A stretch of DNA of 64,000 nt from Parascedosporium putredinis (Eukaryota > Ascomycota > Sordariomycetes > Microascales > Microascaceae), in contig CASHTG010000012.1 of assembly GCA_949357655.1 (NCBI GenBank), positions 1,922,001-1,986,000 of the forward strand. Reading direction: 5' to 3'. The translations under genes and the position numbers were made by a program. Positions 46,412-58,300 of this stretch are shown one piece after another (position 1 is the first letter of the stretch; each line of letters opens with the position of its first letter). The notes under the pieces are model-generated. The model was not told the DNA's origin. It ran no database searches and saw nothing but the letters and a program-made list of their open reading frames with translations.

Positions 46412-49076
46412 TCTGCGACAAAAGTGGTTCCAACCCTTTTTGCTGGCCCTGCGTCACCGCTCATTTTGGAAAGAACCCCAGGACCCGAGCCGCTCCATCT
46501 CCAGACCTGCATCAACTCCCCGCCATTGCAACCCTACGGGCCAATCACAATGCTTCCGACAACCCTCCCACACGACGATTGCACCTTGGGATTGTGCGAG
46601 TTTGGGAAGTCCTCATACGATTCCACACAGCCACAGGGCCCAAATCGCATGGTGAAGCAGGCCGCAATATATTAGTCCGATGGTGTTCAATACTGTCAAA
46701 GCATCCATCCATTGATTCTACTGCGTTTCCGCTCACTTGGGAAGGAAAATTTTTCCATTTCTTTGCATTTTCTCTTTGCGAATGAATTGAGTCGGGGTGC
46801 CCAACAATGGCGACATTCGGGTCTCAATACTGAACCATTGGGTGTTCCATGTCGAAACCGACAGCACTAGACCCTAAATTTGCGTTAGGCGCATGTTAGT
46901 GGACTCGGCACGTTGACACTGGGCGATGATCATGCCTTGGACTCGGAAAGCCGGAATAGCAAGTCGGAGCGGGGGTTGAACTTTCAACCGTGGGGCCAAC
47001 AGCCGTGTGCGGCATCGCTGAAAGGTTCAATTGATGAGAACTTGATAGCGATGACGACGAGGGGTTTGGTTCCGAGACCACACCACGCAACTTGTCTGTA
47101 CACTATAGTATACATATACTAGCTATTGCGAGCAAGCAAGCTCTCTGCTGCCAGTTGTCTCTCCCGCCTAATCTCCACTCTTTGCTGCTTTTCGGACCAC
47201 CCGCCTTTATACGCGCTGGGAGGAGAGGTGGTAGTGCGGGAAATCAGGCCGGCATGAGGACAGCGCAAAACCGTACGAGGGCGGTGGTGTAACAATAGAA
47301 CTTTCCAATTTTTCGAATCCTCCGAATGGAGCATCTTCTTCGACCAGTTTGCTTGGTCGGTGTATGGCAAAGGGTTCCGAGGAACAAGGGTGGGGTCAAT
47401 AACTCATGAGGATGAAAGACTCTGCTTGTCTGCCTACCTCTGGGGAGTGTTGGTTTGTGGTGGGGGTAACAGCTCGTTTCTTCAAAGTAGAAGTGGTAAT
47501 GATATGGATCCATAGATCCATTCATTTCAATAAACTCGTGGATTGTTAGAACCCATTTCCTTTCCATTCCTCGGGGCGGCGAGCCACTCGGTTCGGTTCG
47601 GGGTCATTGAAGCGTAGGTGAGTTCGGTTCCCCCATCAGCACCACGCCAACACACCAACACACCAACGCGTACAAGGACAGGTGGGCTCGAAAGTCACGG
47701 GCCATTCCGTTCGTCACTCTCAAGGGCCAGAGTCGGTGTATCCCAGTCCCAGAAGTCATTGAGCCACCCTTGCCTGGAAGCAACCCGCATAAAAGGGGTT
47801 TACATGCTTAATCCCTGGGGCTGCGTCAGATGTGGGGGTTGACGACTTCTCCGTCAACAGAGACGCCCGCCCAGACATTCACTCTTGTCTCTTCATGGCC
47901 AGCAAGGAACCGTGTCTCAACCAAACTGGATCAATTTGTATTCCAGGTCCTCTCCAACTTCGCGTGCTTCACCTCGTGTATTCATCATCCCTGTCTCTTA
48001 GGTGGCGACAATGGTCAGTCTCCTCGTCCTTTTGCGCTGTAGCAGTGGGATTTGCTTGTTGAGCGCGAGGGCAGGATCAAATTGATCATAATCGCACTAA
48101 ACAGGACCTTAAAATGGGGATGCGGTGGCGTAAAGGATAGGCGACATTGAGAAGTGTGGAACCTTATGTCCCCGCTGACCACGAGTCGTCAGTGGGCATG
48201 ACCCAGGTCAGCCACCAAAAGCCGGTCCAGGCATAATTGAACCAGCCAGTGCAAGAAGCCACCGAAAGGGAGAGAGGGAGAGGGAACCTCGAAGACAAGC
48301 AAGGAAGGTGGGGTGGAAACCCTGGTCGGTGACTGGTGCCTGCCGATGTGGGGAGGGAGGGGTGAGACAACACTGGTGGGAGGGGGCAGGCGCGAAGGGG
48401 GAGGAGGGAGGAGGGGGTCCTGGACGAGCAGCCTGATAATAACATTGACAAAGTGGGAAATGGGCACATCCCAACGGTCCAGGCCAAGCTTCAAAGTTGA
48501 GCTTTTCCCTCTGCAACGTCCAGCTCAAGCCAGATGTGCCCACAAGTCTGACCAGCCGACCTGATCCATCGCCCGCACCACGTACGCGCCAATCTATTGT
48601 CACTTCCTCGTACCGCACGGTACCAGTCATCCAGATCCAGGCCACCAAGCTCTTCGGGAGGGGCAGAACCGCCTGCTGGTGGCGCCGAATTTCCGTCCTG
48701 CCCCCTTGCACATCCTAAGCTCTCTCGTTTCCCAAACGTTCTTACGGTCGAGTACACCGCGGGTACCCGTCGCGAGGTTCTCAGACACAAAGCCACACGC
48801 CAAACTTCGCGTGCTGTGACCTTGGTGGAAGAAGCGCTTTCGTCGTTCCGGTGTGTTGCGGCTCGGTACCCCAAGCCATTGAGCAGCCATCAAGCCCAGC
48901 CAGCCCGGTCTCTACACCCATTCGGGAGGAGCCCTTGGCAGGCTGTGTGGCCTTGTTCCCCCCTTCCTTCCCCGTCGTTCCTTGAAGCTATGCCACCCAC
49001 GGCTCTATGCAAAATAGAAATATATAGATAAATATAAATACATCTCCTGTGTGTGTGTGCGGACTTCAAGTTCCAT

Positions 49077-49641
49077 GATTCCTTAAAAGGCCCCCTCCCT
49101 CTCCTTTCCCCTTCTCCCTCCTTCCAACTTGACTTTCTTTCCCCTGAGGATACGACCTAAATACGCCTAGTTCGATCTCAACCCTCAACCATACTCAACT
49201 CTCAAGTGCTGTCTCTCCTCTCCCTAGCCTTGAAACTCTTCGCAACCACTAATAAGAGTCAACCCTGCCGCTCGAGAGGTTCGCTTTATTACCATTACAA
49301 ATCCGGCCATCACGTCAATTGGCGGCGACTTACACCATCATCAATCGACACTTCCCCAGACCTGCAGACATCAATATAGCCACGACTAAAGAAACGGAAA
49401 ACAACACTTTTTTTTTTTTTCTTTAGCTAGCCAAACCACCTTTTTCTTTCTTTCTCTCTTTCTCCATTACTGTCTGAGAAAGAACCTGAAACCAACCACA
49501 TCTTCGGCACAAGCCTACAGCCTCTCTACCACCCTCAGCGTCACAAGACAAGTGAGAAAGCCGCCGCGCCTCCTTCAACTCCAGCTCGCCTCACAATTTC
49601 GCCCTGCAAGTCAAGCGGCCAACACACCTAAAGAAAAAAAG
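49077..49641 (+). promoter_or_regulatory. ATG-free, pyrimidine-rich leader/promoter of the 81-aa gene
   Basis: After the ATG at 49075-49077 no ATG occurs in any frame until 49642, about 565 bases. A dense CT block at about 49090-49145 and a 13-base T run near 49409-49421 lie within it. A TATA-like A/T patch (TATATAGATAAATATAAATA) sits just upstream at 49021-49040. Together this resembles the promoter and long 5' UTR of a well-expressed fungal gene. Introns in the leader are possible. Confidence 0.5.
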
Positions 49642-49887
49642 ATGTCTCCCACCTATACCATGTCGGCACACTTGTGCAAGCAAATCTACTCGTCCTGGCG
49701 TCAGACCCGCCACCCCTCTCCCGAGCCTGCCTCCGCGACCTCCACACAACAGCGCCGCGACTCGACCTCGTCCACCTCTTCCACGTCTGGCTCCCTTGGC
49801 CCGTTCCTGTCCGCTGGCAAGACCTCGATCGATACCGACCGTGACACGACGACGAGTCAGATTCCCTGGCGAGGCAGGCGACAGTAA
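49642..49887 (+). CDS. Small Ser/Thr-rich basic protein, 81 aa, unknown function
   Basis: The frame is open upstream to 49552, but the first ATG is at 49642, in a good context (AAAAAAAGATGTC). The product begins MSPTYTMSAHLCKQIYSSWR, continues through a Ser/Thr-rich low-complexity centre and ends WRGRRQ. No membrane segment or catalytic motif; a single Cys near residue 12. I do not recognise a family. The argument that it is real is the ATG-free leader before it and the G/C-ending codons. It could be a regulatory or stress-related small protein; that is speculation. Confidence 0.55.
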   Translation: MSPTYTMSAHLCKQIYSSWRQTRHPSPEPASATSTQQRRDSTSSTSSTSGSLGPFLSAGKTSIDTDRDTTTSQIPWRGRRQ

Positions 49888-51363
49888 AGAGCGGCGCTGT
49901 AGAGGAGACGGGCTCACTTATACTACGTAAACCTCGGGGTTGGGACGCCACCCCGGTTTTCTTTCCTTTTGGAGATTTATGCTTAAGCCTCTTATTTGTT
50001 GCTCTTTTTCTATCCGCGAGGATTGCGGGGAACTTGGCCTTCGCCCTAACCAACGCTGGCCTCGTCTACTACGCTTCCTCGCACACTTTTGTTATTCCCA
50101 CTTTGCCATAAATTTTCTTTTTCATTTGTTCATTCATCTCAAAGGCAATAACGGGTTGCCCTGGGTTCGGGCTAGCAATCATGGCGTTACTCTGGACTTG
50201 AGCATCAATTGGATTGGGATTCCATTATCGATATCTTCTCTGTTCTTTTGTATTTTCCTGTTAGTATGTGGAATATAGTATAGCTGCTACCCAAGTATGA
50301 AGACACCAGGACTTCCTTCCATCCCGCTTGCCTCTCTCCCAACCTTTTCTCAGATGGTTGAGCCCTCTTGTTCCAAATCCGTCAAGCTCCAATCGTGGCT
50401 TCCCCCTCCTCGCGTAATGTATTTCTATCCATGGCTACATTTCTTGATTTAGCGTCCGCCCCTCGATGACGTTCGAGTGCAATGCGGTTTGGTGGGCTCT
50501 GCGCCGTTCTCGGAGGATATCTCGGAAGCCAGCTGAGGGCCAAGCTCCGAAATCAGCGCCGGATCGCCCACCTCCACCTTGAATCCAAATTGGTCTTCTT
50601 ACCCCCACCTCCTCTCACTGTCTCCTCTCTGCTTTCCCACTCGTTCGAAAATGGGAACTTGTTTGGCGCTCTTTATTAGTGTTTCTGGTGCTTTTCATAC
50701 GGCATACGGCATACGACACCGTATCCTATTTTTGATGAGCTCATCATCATTGGTATATCTGCTATATGGGCAGGGGTGCCTAGCGGGGGAACAACGTCAG
50801 AATATTGATTCATAGTCTAACGACAAACAAGAGTCACGGTAGAGACTCAATCATCTATTTCTAGGAGCTATATAGCGTACCTGTCGCTTAGCGGACTCTA
50901 TGAGGTTGCGTGGCGCGGATCACCGCCATTTTCCTCTCTCTTCTCAAGGACATCAGGTCGATCTGGCCAAATGTAATTGATATAAGTCAACGCTTAACAA
51001 ATCTATTTCCAAGTTCGCAAATGCTATGTATGGATTTCTCTACATTTATGTTCATCATTAAAATGGCAAATCATGATATACCCTCGTAAGAACAAGCACG
51101 ATGTGGCTACATGATTGCAACCGATTCTCGCACATCAGACTTCAACGTGAGCTGCGCAGTCCACTCGGAGGGAATAGCAGTCCCGAGGGCTCGGCCATCG
51201 CATCAAAATCATCAAGGAGAAAAGCAGGAAAAATAAAATAAGCAAGGGGACGGGACTGAGCCCGTGGGACAAGATGTCAAGATGCATGCAGACCAGCAAC
51301 CGTGCGGGGATTTGCACTCTCTCCTCGCCTTGCAGAAAGGCGCAAGCAGATAGCCCTGGGTTT
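49888..51363. other. Intergenic region
   Basis: A/T-rich 3' flank of the 81-aa gene, then the 3' flank of the phosphatidylserine decarboxylase gene. No gene seen on either strand. Confidence 0.5.
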
Positions 51364-54300
51364 TTACCCTGCAATGATGGGCACGCCACCGCCATCGAGT
51401 TTCTCAACTGTCTCTGGCGACACGCCCAGCCGCTGCGCCTTGTCATCGCCACTTGCCTCGGGAGTTTCGGGCTGGGAGACCGAGCCTTGAATTCTGCGCT
51501 TGGCCTCGGCCTTGTCTTCCTCTGTAACGTCCTTTTCATCCTTGCGCATATCAGGGCGCCATTGATGCTCGCTTGGGGAGTGGCCAATGGACATTCCAAC
51601 TCGAATCTGTATCTCAGGGGTTAGAAAAAAGGCTTCCAGACGAGGGCTACGAACGGGGAAACCCAAGAGGGGGACGGGCGTGAGGGGTCAGCGACATACC
51701 AGGGTCTCCAAGGCGGAGTTGGAGTTATCCGTAAGGTCCTCGTCAAATTTCATCTTGCCCTCTTCAAAGAGCACAACGAGGGTGGATCCGCCAAATTTGA
51801 AGTAGCCCAGCTCTTCCGCCCTGTGGACCTGCTCTCCTTCCTTTCGAGTAATCACCGTGCTGCCAACCATCATGGCACCGATGCAGATGACCATCACACG
51901 GCCGTGTTCGACACTATCAATGGGCACCAACACTCGGACGTTCTCACCGTACACGTCCAGGGCCGACCGGATGGCCATCGGGTTGACCGTGTAGTATTCG
52001 CCTGCAATGAGCTCGGGCTTGCCCAAAACGCCATCAACGGGAATGTGGAATCTGTGGTAGTCCTGAGGGGCAAGTCTGAAGATGCCGAGGGATCCGTTGT
52101 TGTACCGGTTGGCCTCATGCCCGTATGCATCACCTAGAAGGCGCTTGACCGAGAACTCACGTCCCTTGATCCATACTTTGGTCGCCTGGTCGACCTTGTT
52201 GAACACGACGCTACGGCAATCGGCTGGGGAGACAATGATGCGCGGGTTGTCGGGCGCTGAGCAGGGCCTAGCACCAGGCTTCAGTGCGCGATAAAAGAAC
52301 TCGTTGAAATTGCTGAAGTCTTCGAGCGGTAGGAGTACTTCGGCCAAGTCCAAATTGTGAAATTCGATAAAGGGGATGATTTGAGACTTGGAGCCGGGGT
52401 CTTCGTATTTCTTGCCCTGCTTGATGCTCATACTCTTCAAAAGTTTGCGAACTAAGAGCGCGGCCGTCGCCGGTTAGATTCATGTTGCCAAAGGAGAAAT
52501 CGCGGCTTTATACCTAGGCCAATGGGGCAGTTACTTACTTTGCTTCTTCTCCATGTTGTTGGATTTCAGCCCTCTGTAAAGCAGGCGAATGCCCAACCTC
52601 ACGTACACGCTCATCTTTTCTTCATTGATCTGGCCCGTAATACGATCCTGGACGAGAATGTTGGCGGAGTTGGCGCCGAGTTTGTATCCTCCATATGAGA
52701 TTTTGGTGATCACCTTGGAATACCACTTGCGCTGCGCCTGAGAAGCAGTCACGAAACCGCCCATCATGAGCTTGTTCACCTGTCGCCAGTCCTGGCTCGC
52801 GCATGTCGCGATGTGGGTGATGATGTCCGCGTCCCTGCGTTTGTTCAGGCGCGGTTGGTGGCAAATGGGGCATTCTCGAATTTCAACGACATGCTCCTCA
52901 CCACGGTCCTCAACAAGCTCATCCTTGGGCAGGAACTCACCCTCCTCGCCAGGGGCATTTAGTTCGGGTACAACAATGGTCGACGACGAGCTTGATTGCT
53001 GCGGTGGCAGCTGGAGCGGTGGCTGGAGCGGCTCAACTATACCGGGAGTGCTAGCTAAAGATTCCGTATAGGGCGTAGCCGTGTCACTGTCGGTCGGGTG
53101 GAGCAGACCTTGCACACGATCGCTCAATGTCGGCTGCCTCTTGCTCTTAGCAAGAAGTTGCTCCTCAAGACATATAACAACCTCATCGACCGTTAGATCC
53201 TGTTCCTCGCCACCATTGATCCTGTGAGGGAAACGCTGGAAGAAGCTATCAATGGTGGATTCGCGGAGCGTTGACCCAAGCGTGTCAAGCATAGTAGTTA
53301 GCTCGACCTTGCTGATACGGCCACTCTCGTCCGCATCATACTGCTTGATCATGGCCCTCCAAAACTGTTGTCGAAGAGCAGAGTACGGCATGTACTTGGC
53401 GCGAAGGAACAGGGTCGGATTGTGCTTGTCCTCCCATTTCTCAAGGTTCTTCATCTTCAGCGGTAACGAGAATTCAAGAAAGTCCTGGCTCTCGCTTTCG
53501 ACAGGGGTGTTTCCGTCCCCTCGCCGAGAGGCGTGGGGACGGCAAGGAGAGCGTCGCCAGAGGGTGACGACAGGCTGGGCTTGAGCGGTAGACCCCGATA
53601 CCGTGGAGGGAGTCGCCGAGGAGGGGTCAGACGCAGTCTTGGATGACGATTGCTTGATCAGCTTGCTCAAGCTTTGCGCGGACGAAGAGCGAGACAGCCC
53701 GAGCTTCCTAAAACGCGGCCTCTTAGGCTGTTCATACTCGGGCGGGTCACGCAGATCGTAGAGTCCGGTCTCCGAATTGGCCTTGGGTGCCTTCTCGATC
53801 AGTTCTTTGACTGGGAGATTGCACGAAGCGATGAAGTCGTTGCCAGAATACTTGTCGCGGTCAATGACAGTGAAGGAGAAGGAGTAAAGTTTCTCGTGCG
53901 ACAAGACTTGGAAGATCATCCTCTCGTTAAAAACGGGATTCAAATTGTGCCGCACATGCCTTGTCCGATATGTCTTCTTGCCCAGTGAGGCGACGACAAA
54001 GGGATCCATATCAAAGCTGGTCCGGGTGAGGTTCGATTCCGGGGGCAAGTCCGTAATATTGCAGATTTCTAGGAAGATGATGCCTAAGACGTCGGATTCG
54101 CCGCTAAATTCATATGCGTTTTCCTTCCTCTTCCTCCTGAGTCGCTTGATCCGGAGGCGACGCTTTCTGCGCTCAATAGCCTCAGGCTTGCTAACATCTT
54201 CTTCTTCGGGAGTCTCGTCGCTCGCATCGAGATCATCTTCGTCGTCGTCATCGTCGTCATCGTCATCTTCGATTTCGGACAAGGTGGTATCAAGACCTTC

Positions 54301-55399
54301 TCCGGGAACGGCCGTGGGAGCGGGAGCAAGAGAGTTTCCGGAGGTGGGGCCTAGTTTGGGGCTCCTGCTCACGCCCTGGCTTGGAGTGGCCAGAGGCGAG
54401 GGGTTTCGAGAGCTGCTTTCCGCAACAGCTTTGACAAGAGCATTAAACTTTTCAAAAACCTGTTGGGGCGTGGCGGATGGGTTGGAAGTATCGTGAAGCG
54501 CAAACTGGAGTTGAACCTCGCCGGAAACCACGCTGCTCTTTTTGCCCCGCCTCTTGCTTCGTAGGGGATACCACTTTGGTTGTTGCGCAAGGTCGCCGTT
54601 GGAAAATATATCTTCGAGAGCCAGATCAAATTCGCCCATGTAGTCCTTTCCAAAGCGATCTTTGTCCCAACATATGACATCGAGAAGTAGGCTCTGGACC
54701 GAGTTGACTGGTACGTTTTCGACCACGTTCCATTCCGGGTTCAGGGTTTTGGGAATCGAGTGTGTAATGACTTTTGCATCACCAAGAATAAGAACAAGAT
54801 ACTAAACAAGGCGATTCGCGACGTTAGCATAACCCATGTCATCCAAGTACGACATGCAATCATTTGGAACGCCGGTAGCTAGCAGAGCGTCCTGAAATTC
54901 AATGACAAAGTCGGAACCCAGCCTCCGGCCTGTCTAGCTACCATTCTTCAGGGGCAATTGATTCGGGAAGCAGCTAGCCGTGATCGCGAAGTTGTACATA
55001 CCGGATCAGAAGTCCCGGATCGGTCTTTCGGGGCAAGATTACGGCCCTAAGAATAAAACCCCATATTAGCCATTTTCTGCTCGCAGCAAGACTGCGTTCG
55101 CTAGCCAAGCATCACTTGGGAAGGGAGAGAAAACTATGGGTGCGGGTTATGGACGAGATTGGGGGCTGTGAAACACGCTTGCAATTTGGGTGGGAGAGGG
55201 CCAAAAGATTATTTTCCCAAAACCGCCCAAGAGACACACACCTTTAGGATAGAGACCTGAAGGGTCAATCCATTGTCCCGAGTGGAGGTCATGGTGACCT
55301 TGTCTTTGTTCTTTGGGGGCTGTTACTTCGGCCGTTATTCGTCGTAGAGCTGTTGGTCGAGCTGGACGACTTGAGGCGAGACGGAATTATTCGCACCAT
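51364..55399 (-). CDS. Phosphatidylserine decarboxylase proenzyme, C2-C2-EF-hand type (Psd2-like)
   Basis: Five exons: 55399-55242, 55046-55002 (45 bases), 54801-52539, 52451-51700 and 51606-51364. All introns are GT-AG and in phase. One base added at the G run 55315-55319 joins the start (MVRIIPSRLKSSSS) to the rest, giving about 1153 aa. First C2 domain: GLTLQVSILK-GRNLAPKDRSGTSDP-YLVLILGD across three exons. Then an acidic Glu/Asp tract (about 245-273), a second C2 (about 305-413), an EF-hand with DADESGRISKVE (about 549-577), then the decarboxylase domain from about 745. Its catalytic features are SPADCRSVVF (Asp), the YHRFHIPVDG His region and FGGST (about 1043-1046), the self-cleavage site that yields the pyruvoyl group. 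It makes phosphatidylethanolamine from phosphatidylserine in endosomal/Golgi membranes. Residues near 53490-53580 look locally out of frame. Confidence 0.94.
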
Positions 55400-58300
55400 G
55401 GTGGAAGGCGGGAGGGGAGGGAGCAGGTGCCAAGTTTATATCAGGACGAGCCCCCTTCGAGGCGAGCGGGCCTCTGGGCGGGGATCGGAACGGGAGAAGG
55501 AGGGTTGAAGTGATGACGGATTGGGTAGATCGAGGGTCGAAAGTAGGTAGGACAAGGCACAGCAATCGACGGGTTCTGCACAGCCAGGCCCCAAGAGTCG
55601 CGGGCGGGGCTGTATGACTGGAGGTGACGTATTTTATTGCGAACACAGACCAAATGATTAGCTGTTAACGCAATGCTGGGCCTAGGGGGCAAGATGATCC
55701 AGGAATACGTTTTCCCAACTGTGGAACACGTCCAAGATAGCGGGGAGGTTATTTCCTGGTTTCTTTCTTGCCAGAAAACGAGCCGAGGACAGCTCAAACA
55801 GGTTGGTGTTGGGTGGGGGGAGCGAGGAGCGAAAGAATAGCTTGGGAGTGCGAAGGGAACAGGGCCTGGTGTGAAGCGCAACTCCAGTCGCCTTTCGCAA
55901 CCCAATCCGAATCTAAATGAATCTCAGTCTGGTCCCTGAGAAAGGGGCAGGAACCGGGGGATGGGGAGGAACAAGGTTTTTGAGTTTAACAAGGCGGCGT
56001 GAATTTCAACCCCTTGAAGATTTCCAAAACAGATCAATGTTGGGATTGACCAGTCTCAGCTGCCAGCCAGGCGACAGACAGGAGGGCGATTGGGTGGTGG
56101 AACAACAAGTAATGGAGCTGGCGGTTTCTCATCAAAATTTCCGGGTGGTCTCCTGAGCTCCCTCTCAATCTGGAAGAGGGTGGTTCAAGAAAGGCAGGTA
56201 ATCTCCGCCACCTGCCAATGCGCGATTGATTCAACTGTTTCCAGGATCTGGAGGTCGGCGTGCTATTATAGCCCACTGTACGGGAGACCTTTGCCTGATG
56301 TTCCCACTCCGCAAGGCAACCAGCGCCCCTGTCGTAGCTCGAGGCTCTCGAGGTCAAGCGAGGTAGGTGCCTCGTTGGTTAGATTGGCACTCCTTGAGAT
56401 GGAGAGGCGGGCCTACTTTGGAGGCTTTTGGTGTCCACAGGTATGCGTAATAAGCCCCTCGTTTGCCCCTTAGCTTGGTGAGGAGAACTTATGGGGACTG
56501 CGCTGTCGTGGGGTTGGCCCCAGCCCGGATGCCGTTAGTGCCGTTGGTTATGCGCCAAGCGTCAACCGACGCTGCAGGGTGTGTTGCTGGTACTTGAGCA
56601 AGAGATCAATGGATGTTAGGGTTTCGTTCTTTTTCGGAGAGCACTTCACAGCTCAACATAAAAAAGCGGGCAAGGTAGGGATGGAGTGTTCAGCTGTCGC
56701 AGTGAATGCCTCGTTGGGAGAGAGGGCAAAACCGAGGTCTCCTTGACGAGTAGGGCGAGCAGGGCGAGTGCTGGAGGAGAAGACGGCGAACTGAGACAGT
56801 TTGTTTCTCACAGCCTCTCAGAATTGTCAAATAGCTCACCCAGCTGATGGACATTCGCCACGCTTGCAACCAGCCCACCGGTGAGGTTGCGTCTGTGTCG
56901 CGGTCTAGGCTTGTCCGCTCGCGCCAGAAGAGGATCAATGCAAACGCAGCGGAGCACAGACTGTGAGGCTTAATTCAAGGACCTTCCTCTTTCTCTCACT
57001 CTCTCTCTCCTCTCTGTCTCTCTCCTCTTTTCCTGCTTCCTACCAGATCGCTCAGGTATGATGATGTCTGAGGTACGAGAGAGATCGATCTCCGTGTTTC
57101 CTGAGGCTGAGGTTGAGCGGCCTTCCTCGAGGTTGTCGCCGCTTGTTCCACCGATGCAGGCCAATCAGGCTTGGCGAGTTACCAAGGGGCTGTTGCACAG
57201 GACGAAGGGAGGGGAGCGTGTTCGAGGCGACAAGTTGTTCACATGAAATATGCGGATGTCGGTCTACTGATGAAAGAGAGAAACGATGGAGCGACATCCG
57301 ACAAACTTGAACGGGGAAGAGGGAATCACGAGGACTTGGGTCGCCTGGGACCTATGCTGATAATAAAGAGCGATGCGAGGCCCCGAGGCATTACATTGCC
57401 GCCATGTTGAAACAACTACTCCGCTGGTCCCCGGGCTCGGGCTCCAGACGTACATTTCATCTGAACGCTCATTCTAGTACAACGCCGCCAGCGAGGGCCC
57501 GATCTTGAAGGAGGGGGAATGGCGGAAAAAGCAGCTTAACCAAAACATGTCAGACCCCGATGGAACTCTGGAACTCCGTCCCCGAAAGTACATGGCTGAG
57601 CCGTTCCTTCCTTTGTACACGAGTTCATGTGCAACATCGATCTAGGTCTTTTGAGAAAAAAGCTGGGGAGAGCTACACTCCGGAGTGGTGGTATCATTCT
57701 ATTGTGGATGTGATGGATGCGGGAGGAATCCCCCAATCTATCCCCTCACATTTGATCAACGGCTTCGAGGCTCCAGGACACCTATTACCTTATCCGTCAA
57801 TTGAACCAAGCAGTCCCGACCTTGTCACTTCTTGCACGAGTATAGGATATGAGAGAGAGAATTGAATAGATTCCTATGTTCGGCTGGTTTCGACTGGACC
57901 CTTGGGACCCTCAACGAGCCTGGAGATCATTTCGCCTTCCTTGACACAACCGCCAGATACCATTGCAACCATGAATATTTCCATCGGCCCCTGGGCCAGC
58001 GTACCTGTGCTCCGTGCGCTAGCCCGCAGAAGGGCGGGGTAGTGCCTGTCTCCGGATCGTCTTGAAGGTGGTCATATTAAAATAGTAAAAGTCCACCGCC
58101 GGTTTCCTGAACCCACTATTACGTCTCTCCCTGGCAATCGAGGATGAGCTGGCGGCCGGCGCACCAGTCCACACTAGTCCGAACTTTGTTCCTCGATCCG
58201 CCGCTCCTTTTGCGCCATGTATTTCTGATGCGGCAATGAAAAGGAAGGGGAACTGGGGGCACGGCAGGAGAAGGATGCGGCGAAGGGAGTGGGCTCGTCG

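Larger units (their letters stand above)
38369..49641. other. Gene-poor region of about 11 kb
   Basis: I found no family motif, no run of spliced exons and no tRNA in this stretch. Open frames up to about 180 codons exist (for example 40284-40832 and 44069-44590, both -) but have erratic composition. Short direct repeats are scattered through it and listed separately. The right end is the promoter and leader of the 81-aa ORF. It may hold non-coding transcripts or fast-evolving genes I cannot recognise. Confidence 0.4.

Noticed and set aside
54034..54050. GGTTCGATTCC-like tRNA B-box
   Set aside because: It lies inside the decarboxylase coding sequence with no acceptor stem or anticodon arm around it.
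8650..55319. Programmed ribosomal frameshifting as the cause of the many frame breaks
   Set aside because: No shared slippery heptamer or downstream structure, and many unrelated housekeeping genes are affected with several breaks per gene. Short-run contraction explains all placed sites with one rule.
8650..55319. Repeat-induced point mutation or ordinary pseudogene decay
   Set aside because: RIP causes C-to-T changes, not run shortening, and the genes keep their catalytic motifs and lack scattered in-frame stops.
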